A DNA stretch of 23,050 nucleotides from CAZKDV01 sp964551645 (GTDB lineage: Bacteria > Bacteroidota > Bacteroidia > Bacteroidales > DTU049), in assembly GCA_964551645.1 (NCBI GenBank), contig CAZKDV010000029.1:1-23050 (forward strand), given 5' to 3'. The translations under genes and the position numbers were made by a program. The stretch's first letter is position 1. Each line of letters starts with the position of its first letter. Of the stretch, positions 13,971 to 21,591 are shown piece after piece. Below the pieces are notes generated by a model that was given only the letters and a program-made list of their open reading frames with translations, had not been told where the DNA came from and did no database searches.

Positions 13971-15986
13971 CTAACTATTTGACTTTGCTGCAATATTTAC
14001 TTTTATCCCTAAATTAAACCATCTGTTTGGTAATTGTATTCCTCCAAAGTCAATTTGTTTTATGTTGAAAATATTATGAGCAGCCAAATAAATATATTGA
14101 GTTTGATTGTTGTAATAGATTGATATATCAAGATTTGACCAAGGCATATATTGAATTTCATTGATGTTGTATGTATAGCCTTCATTTCTATCCATATAAG
14201 CAAATTCAATATTTGTTCCGTAGTTCTTATATATCTTAATGTCAAATATAGATGCAATCTTATGTTTTAAGTAATCAAGACTATATGCAGATATTAAATT
14301 TCCGCTTGCTTTGTTTTTGCTGATATATGTGTAGCTAATTAGCATTTGCTTCAGATATTTACGGAAAAATGTATTTTGTTTAGGAATAGAAACGATTGAA
14401 AATGTATTTCCAATTGTTGTTAAATGTGTATGATTCATGGCATAATAAATATTTTCATTAGCTTTTTTCAACCAGTCAATGGTGTTTAAGCCTGAGATAA
14501 TAAATATATTATTTCTAAACTCAAGATTGTTGAAATTTATACTTATGCCTAATTCGTTGTTGTATGATATTTCTGCATTCAAATGGTTATTGCCAATATT
14601 TGTTGGACTTGAATAATAAAGTTCGGTATAAGTTGGTAGGCGGTAACTTTTTGAAGAGGAAATCCAAATAGAATATAAAGAAGTTGGAGAATAAAAAAAG
14701 TTAAATCCCCAGCCGGGAACTACCTTATTTTGTAGAATTAGTAAGTTTGATAAGGCATTGAAATGCACATTGTTAATTTTTTTTACTATAAATTTTGCAA
14801 AAATATAGTTAGTATTTCGAGAAGCTGAATGGTCAAAAAATATAGATTTTGCAAAAGGATTAATAATTGGCTTGTTGATAGGGTCTCCTAATACTGTACT
14901 GTTAATTAAATCATAAGTATAGCTCATGCCAAGTTTTAGTTCTCCAAAACCTAAGTTTTGATGTAATGATAAGGAAGTTCCAATTATATCGCTTAAATGA
15001 TAATTGTGTCCTGTGTAAAAAATATTATTGGCTAATTTGGCAGTATCTGTTCCCCAAATATAGAAGTTATCTGTTTTTTCATAAAGACTTTCACGAAACA
15101 ATTCAAATCTATCATAGCTCTTTTTCCAGAATATTATTGGTTGTACAGATATTTTTCCACTTGTTTGGAGGCTAAGTGATGCAAAGCCATTTTTTATACT
15201 TTCAAACTGAGTTGGGAATTTATTTGAATAAAAACTGTGTGCCCCAAAGTTTTTTTCTATAAAACCAGTTTCAAATTTTAGAATATTATTTGCTTTTGAA
15301 GTTAAATTAAAACTATAAAAAAACTTTTTAGCATTAAAATCATTATTAAATGTATAAGCATCACTTTTTTCTTGAGAGTATGCAATTGTTTGTAAAGTTT
15401 TTTTGTGTTTAAGTGCTAATAATAATTCGCCTTTTAATTGATTGAATGAGCCAGTTGAAATATGAAAAGAAACTTGATTATTTTCAGTTTGGATGCTGGA
15501 AAAACTAATAATTCCGTTGTATGCTCCTTGAAAATTGCTAAACGACTCTGTTGCTGAATAAACATTAGCTTTGGCAATAGCAATATCAGGGATTGGAAGA
15601 TTTAGATTGTGATGCCCTGTTTGAACATCATTCATTGGTATTAAGTTAAGTAGAATCATGCACTGTTCTGCCGAACCACCTCTATATTGTACATCTCCTT
15701 GAACTCCATTGCTTCCTCTTTGGCGAATATCAATTCCGGGTAAATTTTCGATAAGTTCTATTTTACTTGAAGTAGATGATATTTCTGAAAGTCGAATCCC
15801 ATGAATTGACAGAAGAGGTATAGTGTGTAAGTTTTCTCTTTTAGAAATGATTTGTATTTCGGGTAGTGTCTCTGTTTTGAGATAAATTGATTTAGTGCTA
15901 TCTTGTTGAGAGAAACAATTAGTTTTCAGAAATATTAATAAAAATAAGAAGTGTAAAAATTTAATTTTTTTACTATTCGTACACAT
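13971..15986 (-). CDS. TonB-dependent outer-membrane receptor (BtuB-like plug)
   Basis: TonB-dependent receptors import scarce ligands across the outer membrane using energy from TonB-ExbBD. The 671-residue product has a signal peptide (1 to about 27, ending in CFSQ), a possible TonB box near LPEIQIISK (41-49), a plug domain (about 50-165) with IDIRQRGSNGVQGDVQYRGG and QTGHHNLNLPIP, and a barrel of about 500 residues ending in a beta strand (NRWFNLGIKVNIAA). It lacks a carboxypeptidase-like N-terminal domain and no SusD partner is nearby, so it is not a SusC-type system. No promoter box is seen in the 49 nt after the protease gene, so it is probably the third gene of that operon. The ligand is unknown; BtuB-like annotation does not establish cobalamin. 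Confidence 0.85.
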   Translation of the reverse strand: MCTNSKKIKFLHFLFLLIFLKTNCFSQQDSTKSIYLKTETLPEIQIISKRENLHTIPLLSIHGIRLSEISSTSSKIELIENLPGIDIRQRGSNGVQGDVQYRGGSAEQCMILLNLIPMNDVQTGHHNLNLPIPDIAIAKANVYSATESFSNFQGAYNGIISFSSIQTENNQVSFHISTGSFNQLKGELLLALKHKKTLQTIAYSQEKSDAYTFNNDFNAKKFFYSFNLTSKANNILKFETGFIEKNFGAHSFYSNKFPTQFESIKNGFASLSLQTSGKISVQPIIFWKKSYDRFELFRESLYEKTDNFYIWGTDTAKLANNIFYTGHNYHLSDIIGTSLSLHQNLGFGELKLGMSYTYDLINSTVLGDPINKPIINPFAKSIFFDHSASRNTNYIFAKFIVKKINNVHFNALSNLLILQNKVVPGWGFNFFYSPTSLYSIWISSSKSYRLPTYTELYYSSPTNIGNNHLNAEISYNNELGISINFNNLEFRNNIFIISGLNTIDWLKKANENIYYAMNHTHLTTIGNTFSIVSIPKQNTFFRKYLKQMLISYTYISKNKASGNLISAYSLDYLKHKIASIFDIKIYKNYGTNIEFAYMDRNEGYTYNINEIQYMPWSNLDISIYYNNQTQYIYLAAHNIFNIKQIDFGGIQLPNRWFNLGIKVNIAAKSNS

Positions 15987-16035
15987 ATAAGTTTATATGA
16001 AAATGAAGGTGTGTAAAATGGAAATTATGTTAATT

Positions 16036-18117
16036 TTAGAGTTTAATATGTTTGCTAACATACAAGGCTGAGTCAGTTATTATTTTAATAAAATACACTC
16101 CTTTGGGTAAATCAAAAAGTTGATATGATTGTATTTCTTTAGCTTCATCAATGTTTTTATATACAATTTGCCCCGACAAATCAAGTATTTCAATTTGAAA
16201 AATTTCTTTTGGAAAATCAACTGTAATGAATTCATTAAAAGGATTGGGATAAATTGTCAAATTGGAAAGATTAGGTTCATCTATTGAAGTAGCCCAAGAA
16301 GTATAATGTAACTTCCAGCCACTTTTAGCATTAAAATTGTCAGAAGTAAACAATAATACTAGCCCACTACCATAATGTGTGTATGGTTCAGGAGTTTTAC
16401 TCCCCGAAAATCGTTTAATTTCTTTAGATGGGTAAACAGAAGGATCAAAGAGTATGAGATAATCAGCATTTTCTTCAATATCAAATTCATCAAACCATAA
16501 TGTAATTGCTTCTGCATTTTCGGGTTTAATAAACCAACGACATAAAGTATTATCTTGATAATTATGTTTATTGCTCCCATCTTCTATTTCTCCGTTAGGA
16601 GCTGTTAAGATTTGAAAGTTTTCACAAAATTTTAATTTTTGAGTTGTAAATGACAAATGAAAACCACTATCTGTAATTGTTTCGTCAGTAATAAAGCTTA
16701 TAAACATTTTATCGCCACTTGAAATTATATTTTGTTTTGGAATACTGTTTCCAGAAAAACATCCCAACAAAGGTGCATTTTCGTCTTCTCCGTCATAAAT
16801 ACAGATTTCATCAACTCCATCTTGTGTTTTTAGATGTATGAAGTTAGCGATAATTTTTTCGGTAGCCGTTTCAGGACTAATTAGCCACGAACAATATTGA
16901 TTGTTTTCGTAATTTTTGTGTCCGCCACCATCAGAAATTGAGCCGCTTGAGCTAGTAACTATTTGAGTTGTTGATTCGCAAGTATAAGGATAATTTATAT
17001 CATCGGGATAAACATCGAATATAGCCATTTGCCACGAAGAGAAACTGTATCCACCCGGTGTAAGATAATCCATTTTGTAATATCCATTGTATAGACCACT
17101 CCAACCCCAGTTAAAATGAAAATAATCTTGGGCATCATAGCCATCACAAACAAAAGCATGTCCGCCACCACTATTTTCATATCCAGCATATATAATAGGC
17201 ATATTTTGATTTAGTTGATTTTTTAGAGCTTGAATCCAATTATTTAATGTATAGTTATGACGATATTTTAATGATAAATTAGGATTATATTTGAAATAAG
17301 TTTTCATAGCATTAGCAGCATCGTCCATATATGCACCCGAACCTTCTGGACTATACATCATTTCTACCGAAATACCAAGATCGTATAGTAACTTGGCTAC
17401 ATCATAATTTGCAGAAGCAAGTTTATGAGGCATATTATTCCAATTGTAGTTTGATTGATCGAAATTTACATGCAAATATCCGTAGTCGGAATAATATCCT
17501 TTATTATATCTTCCTTGTTTTGGATATCTATAATGATACATCACCATTCCCATAGCTGTGGCAACACAACCAGCATAAACATGACCTTGTGGTCCATTTG
17601 AATCTTCGGGGCATAAATGGTTGTAAAAACTGCCTTGATCCCAATCGCAAGGAAGTATTGGCTGTATTGTTGGTTTAAAGTCTTTTTGTTTGAAATGTGA
17701 GTTTTCGGCAATATTATTCCATAATTGAATGTTTTTAGTGCTTAAATCTTGTTCGTAGGTTTGTATATGATTTATTAATTCTCGGTATTCTTGCATCAGA
17801 CCTTGTAGAGAGAATGGAAGTTCTGTTCCAGTAAAAAATGAAGAATATGAATAAGCAAGTATAGGCTCAGTGCCAAACTCGCCTGAGACAAGAACAAATC
17901 CAGTATCACTAAAGTTTATTGCATAAAAATATGGTTCTCCTAATTTATTGTCAATATCTTGGACTATACTTACAACACTCGCATTATTATTTTTTTTGTG
18001 AGGATTGGAATTGTAGAAATTTTCGGCAATTTGTATAGCATAGTCTTTAGGCACTATTTGCGCAAATATAGATTGTATAAAAATAAAATGCGTTAATGCT
18101 ATAATATAGTATTTCAT
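16036..18117 (-). CDS. C10 family (streptopain-like) cysteine protease with two CUB domains and T9SS signal
   Basis: The 693-residue product has a signal peptide (1-20, ending in FAQ). A Spi/SpeB-type inhibitory propeptide follows (about 22-150, with GFVLVSGEFGTEPILAYS). The C10 catalytic domain (about 152-372) has Cys184 in YAGCVATAMG, His320 in GGGHAFVCDGYD and the intact NWGW motif (336-339). Two CUB domains follow (about 380-492 and 498-606, with DEICIYDG and GFHLSFTT / GWKLHYTS ends), then a T9SS type A sorting domain (about 612-693, YPNPF...HIKL). All catalytic residues are present, so it should be an active secreted protease activated by propeptide removal. It follows its paralog by 14 nt and precedes the TonB-dependent receptor by 49 nt. 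Confidence 0.92.
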   Translation of the reverse strand: MKYYIIALTHFIFIQSIFAQIVPKDYAIQIAENFYNSNPHKKNNNASVVSIVQDIDNKLGEPYFYAINFSDTGFVLVSGEFGTEPILAYSYSSFFTGTELPFSLQGLMQEYRELINHIQTYEQDLSTKNIQLWNNIAENSHFKQKDFKPTIQPILPCDWDQGSFYNHLCPEDSNGPQGHVYAGCVATAMGMVMYHYRYPKQGRYNKGYYSDYGYLHVNFDQSNYNWNNMPHKLASANYDVAKLLYDLGISVEMMYSPEGSGAYMDDAANAMKTYFKYNPNLSLKYRHNYTLNNWIQALKNQLNQNMPIIYAGYENSGGGHAFVCDGYDAQDYFHFNWGWSGLYNGYYKMDYLTPGGYSFSSWQMAIFDVYPDDINYPYTCESTTQIVTSSSGSISDGGGHKNYENNQYCSWLISPETATEKIIANFIHLKTQDGVDEICIYDGEDENAPLLGCFSGNSIPKQNIISSGDKMFISFITDETITDSGFHLSFTTQKLKFCENFQILTAPNGEIEDGSNKHNYQDNTLCRWFIKPENAEAITLWFDEFDIEENADYLILFDPSVYPSKEIKRFSGSKTPEPYTHYGSGLVLLFTSDNFNAKSGWKLHYTSWATSIDEPNLSNLTIYPNPFNEFITVDFPKEIFQIEILDLSGQIVYKNIDEAKEIQSYQLFDLPKGVYFIKIITDSALYVSKHIKL

Positions 18118-18131
18118 TATTTTGAGTTCAT

Positions 18132-20204
18132 TTATTGAATAATTATCTTTTCGCGAAATATAGTTTCTTTGTTTGTTATGGACAAAATGTAAATTCCTTT
18201 GGGAAATGTCGAAATATCAATAGAAATAGGACTTTCAAAAGCATTGTGGAATTGAGAATATTTGAGTTTATAAGTTATATCTGTAATTTGAATTAAAGCA
18301 TGTTCGCTTGTGTTGTTTTGGATATCTACATATAAATCTTCATTGCTTGGATTTGGATATATATTGTACTTGTTTTTAAAATTATTTTCATCAATTGAAG
18401 TTACTACCGAATAGTTGAGCGACCAACCTTCATCTGTTGTAGAGTCATCAGTTATGAACTGAATTCTAATTTTAGAAGAATTTATAATTTGAGACGGAGG
18501 AAGTTCATGTCCTGAATATTCGGCAATTACAGAATTAGAATTAAGGTCAATAATTTTCAGAACATCGTAATAAGCTTCTGTTTTAAATTCTGTAAACTCA
18601 ATAAATATTTGCTCGCCAACTGCTGGCATTATATTCCAGCGACATATTGTGTTGTTGCTATAATTGTATTCGCCGCTGCCATCAGTAATAGTTCCCGACA
18701 AGTCTGACACCAGCTCAGTGAGATTGCAAAATTTCTGCGGCACAACATAATATTCGGCTAGCCAACCTTTACTTTCAATAGTGTTGTTAGATGTAAAAGT
18801 GATTAGCATTGACTGTCCTGAGCCTTGAATTTTAGGAGGGCTTGTACCTGTATATTTTCCAATGATTGGAAATGAAGAGTCGGGACCATCATAAATAGTA
18901 ACAAAATCGTTTTCGTCAACAACATCAAACTTTACAAAGTCTAAAACTATGTGTTCTACTGGAATTTCGGGTTCAATCAGCCACGAGCAAGATGAGTTAG
19001 GAGCATAATTTGAAAATACATTACTACCATCGTTGAAGCTACCCATGTCGGCACGCAAAACTGTTTGCCCTTGACAGTAATTATTTTCCATAGTTCGTGG
19101 CACTATGTTGAAAACAGCTGTTTGGGCGGCATTAAAGTTATAAACATCAGGGTTGAGATTATTAATAGAAAAATAGCCGTTGTAGTGTCCGCTCCATCCA
19201 AAATCAAAATGAAAGTAATCGTTTTCATCATATCCATCACAATTGAATGCGTGTCCACCTTCAAACATCTCTTTTCTTCCGGCATAAATCAATGGATAGC
19301 CTTTGTTTAAATTCTCTTTAAGCATGTTTTTCCATTCTTCATCTTTGTAGAAGTATCTATATTTATTATCAACTTCATCAGAGTATTTAAAATATTGAGT
19401 TAAGGCATAAGGAATAGCCTCTGTAGTGCTTCCGGAACCAATAGGAGAATAATTCATTTGTACTGATACGCCTGCATGGTACAATAATTCTGCTATTGCA
19501 GGAACTGAACCTATAATATTGCTACGCATTTCGTTCCACTTGTATTCTGTTTCGCCATAATTGGCAGATAAAATACCATAAATATGATGCTCGTATGAAC
19601 TATGGTTTTGACCAAATTTGGGATACCTATAATAGTACATAACTTGAGCCATTGAAGTGGCGACACAGCCAGCATAAACTCTATTACATGGACCGCTATC
19701 ATCTTCGGGACATGCTTCATTGTAAAAGCAATCTTGATTCCATTGACTAACCAATAGAGGCTCCACTTTGCTTGACTTATGTGCTGAAAACAAAATATTG
19801 TTTTCTAAAATCATATCCCAGCAGTTAGTAATTTCAGGTGTTGGCTTAATGTTGTTATTAATAATATATTGCAACTCATTTGCACGCATATTTAACCACT
19901 CGTTTAGAGCTGGTGGCAGTTCTTTATCAAAATCGTAAGGGTTAGTATGTGAGTATCCAATAATTGGAATTGATGCTTTGTTTGCTGCAATAATTATGTA
20001 TGATTGTTCAGATGAAAAAATATACCATAAAGTATCCCCTGATGTGTTAGTGTGTGCTTCAGATTTAGTGTTTGTATTATTTGATTTAAGTGTATTTTTA
20101 AAAAATATTGAAGCAATTTGCTGAGCTTCTTTATTTGTAACAGTTTGTCCTACAGTATTATAGAAAAATAAAAAGATAAATAATATTCTGAGTATATTCT
20201 TCAT
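18132..20204 (-). CDS. C10 family cysteine protease paralog with two CUB domains and T9SS signal
   Basis: The 690-residue product has the same domain order as the next gene: signal peptide (1-20, VGQ), Spi-like propeptide (about 24-145), C10 domain (about 150-370), CUB1 (377-486, DFVTIYDGPDSS), CUB2 (493-600) and T9SS type A domain (about 604-690, YPNPSNED). Cys180 (YAGCVATSMA) and His318 (GGHAFNCDGYD) are kept. The motif that is NWGW in the paralog and in streptopain reads DFGW here (334-337), so the residues next to the active site, Asn and Trp, are replaced by Asp and Phe. It is first in the operon, with a promoter box at 20252-20245. It is a tandem duplicate that has diverged and may differ in activity or specificity. 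Confidence 0.9.
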   Translation of the reverse strand: MKNILRILFIFLFFYNTVGQTVTNKEAQQIASIFFKNTLKSNNTNTKSEAHTNTSGDTLWYIFSSEQSYIIIAANKASIPIIGYSHTNPYDFDKELPPALNEWLNMRANELQYIINNNIKPTPEITNCWDMILENNILFSAHKSSKVEPLLVSQWNQDCFYNEACPEDDSGPCNRVYAGCVATSMAQVMYYYRYPKFGQNHSSYEHHIYGILSANYGETEYKWNEMRSNIIGSVPAIAELLYHAGVSVQMNYSPIGSGSTTEAIPYALTQYFKYSDEVDNKYRYFYKDEEWKNMLKENLNKGYPLIYAGRKEMFEGGHAFNCDGYDENDYFHFDFGWSGHYNGYFSINNLNPDVYNFNAAQTAVFNIVPRTMENNYCQGQTVLRADMGSFNDGSNVFSNYAPNSSCSWLIEPEIPVEHIVLDFVKFDVVDENDFVTIYDGPDSSFPIIGKYTGTSPPKIQGSGQSMLITFTSNNTIESKGWLAEYYVVPQKFCNLTELVSDLSGTITDGSGEYNYSNNTICRWNIMPAVGEQIFIEFTEFKTEAYYDVLKIIDLNSNSVIAEYSGHELPPSQIINSSKIRIQFITDDSTTDEGWSLNYSVVTSIDENNFKNKYNIYPNPSNEDLYVDIQNNTSEHALIQITDITYKLKYSQFHNAFESPISIDISTFPKGIYILSITNKETIFREKIIIQ

Positions 20205-20227
20205 AAATAATAGTTTGTGTATTTGAC

Positions 20228-20237
20228 ATACATGTAT
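20228..20237. promoter_or_regulatory. 10-bp palindrome at the protease operon start site
   Basis: ATACATGTAT is a perfect palindrome located just downstream of the minus-strand -7 box, so it would cover the transcription start region. It could bind a dimeric regulator. A 10-bp A/T-rich palindrome can also arise by chance, so this is only a candidate. Confidence 0.25.
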
Positions 20238-20244
20238 TCATTTG

Positions 20245-20252
20245 CAAATTTA
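20245..20252 (-). promoter_or_regulatory. -7 promoter box of the protease/receptor operon
   Basis: On the minus strand the site is TAAATTTG, an exact TAnnTTTG match about 40 nt before the ATG at 20204. A TTTTTTG lies 23 nt upstream on that strand, a little further than the usual 19-21 nt. The 20205-20330 gap also has a weaker TATTTTCG (20297-20304) facing hutI. Confidence 0.5.
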
Positions 20253-20330
20253 CATTATTTACACAAGGGTACACACAAAAAATGACATAAATTTTGTATT
20301 TTCGCAAAAACATCAAGAGTTGAAATCCGT

Positions 20331-21572
20331 ATGAAATTAGCTATTATTAATATTTCTCAAATCTTTTCTGTCTTTGATAAGAATCCATCTTTTTTAAAAG
20401 GAAAAAACATGATGAATCTTCCAAGTTTGTCTGATTCGTACATTATTTTGAATAATGGTATAATTGAAGATTTTGGAAGCATGAAGGATTTTGATTATTT
20501 ATGGCTTGAAAATGCAAAAACTATTGATGCCACAAATCGCTTTGTTCTACCCGCTTGGTGCGACTCTCATTCTCATATTGTGTTTGCACAAACACGCGAG
20601 CATGAGTTTGTTGATAAAATTAATGGCTTAACTTATGAGGAAATAGCTAAAAGAGGCGGTGGGATACTTAATTCTGTAGAAAAACTCAGAAATATGAGAG
20701 AAAAAGACTTGCTTGAAAGTGCATTGAAAAGAGTGAGTGAGGTAATATCATACGGGACAGGAGCTTTAGAAATTAAAAGTGGATATGGTTTGACCTTAGA
20801 AGATGAATTGAAAATGTTGAGAGTTATTAGAACTCTTAAAGAAATAACGCCTTTAACGATAAAATCTACTTTTTTAGGTGCACATGCCGTTCCTCTTGAA
20901 TATAAAGGTAGGCAAAAAGAATATGTGAAACATGTTGTTAATGATATGTTGCCAATTGTAGCTGATGAAAAATTGGCAGATTATGTTGATGTGTTTTGTG
21001 ATAAAGGTTATTTTTCCATTGATGAAACTGCTCAAATTATTGAGGCTGCCAATAAATATGGGATAAAAGCAAAAATACATGCAAATGAACTTGATTTTTC
21101 AGGAGGTGTGCAAGTTGGAGTAAAGCATAAAGCAATTTCTGTTGACCATCTTGAAATGTCAGGAGATGAAGAAATTAAGAGTTTGCTGAATAGTGAAACT
21201 GTTCCAACTCTATTACCAAATGTTTCTTTTTATTTAAGAATTCCTTATGCTCCTGCTAGAAAGATGATAGATGCAGACTTAGGCGTGGCTATTGCAAGTG
21301 ATTATAATCCGGGATCTTCTCCATCTGGAAATATGCAGTTAGCGATTTCATTGGCTTGCATTAAGTATAGAATGTTACCAGAAGAGGCTATCAATGCAGT
21401 TACAATAAATGGCGCAAAAGCAATGGAATTAGAGAATGTATTAGGTACTATCACTAAGGGAAAAATAGCTAATATTTTAATCACTAAGCAGTTGTCATCA
21501 TTAAACTATATTCCATACTCTTTTGGAGAAAATAAAATTGAAACCGTAATATTAAATGGAAAAATAATATAA
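20331..21572 (+). CDS. hutI: Imidazolonepropionase
   Basis: HutI hydrolyses 4-imidazolone-5-propionate to N-formimino-L-glutamate, the third step of histidine breakdown, in the cytosol. The 413-residue product is a full-length amidohydrolase with the expected metal and substrate residues: His80 and His82 in DSHSH, KSGYGL (149-154), His185 in GAHAVP, His250 in KIHANEL, His273 in VDHLE and Asp324 in ASDYNPGS. The ATG at 20331 gives the family N-terminus. ftcD follows after 19 nt, so the two are co-transcribed. A near-consensus -7 box TATTTTCG lies at 20297-20304. hutH and hutU are not in the window. Confidence 0.95.
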   Translation: MKLAIINISQIFSVFDKNPSFLKGKNMMNLPSLSDSYIILNNGIIEDFGSMKDFDYLWLENAKTIDATNRFVLPAWCDSHSHIVFAQTREHEFVDKINGLTYEEIAKRGGGILNSVEKLRNMREKDLLESALKRVSEVISYGTGALEIKSGYGLTLEDELKMLRVIRTLKEITPLTIKSTFLGAHAVPLEYKGRQKEYVKHVVNDMLPIVADEKLADYVDVFCDKGYFSIDETAQIIEAANKYGIKAKIHANELDFSGGVQVGVKHKAISVDHLEMSGDEEIKSLLNSETVPTLLPNVSFYLRIPYAPARKMIDADLGVAIASDYNPGSSPSGNMQLAISLACIKYRMLPEEAINAVTINGAKAMELENVLGTITKGKIANILITKQLSSLNYIPYSFGENKIETVILNGKII

Positions 21573-21591
21573 ACACAAAAATAAAAAGCAA

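Noticed and set aside
13971..15986. SusC-like nutrient-binding system
   Set aside because: The receptor lacks the extra N-terminal domain of SusC proteins and there is no susD gene next to it.
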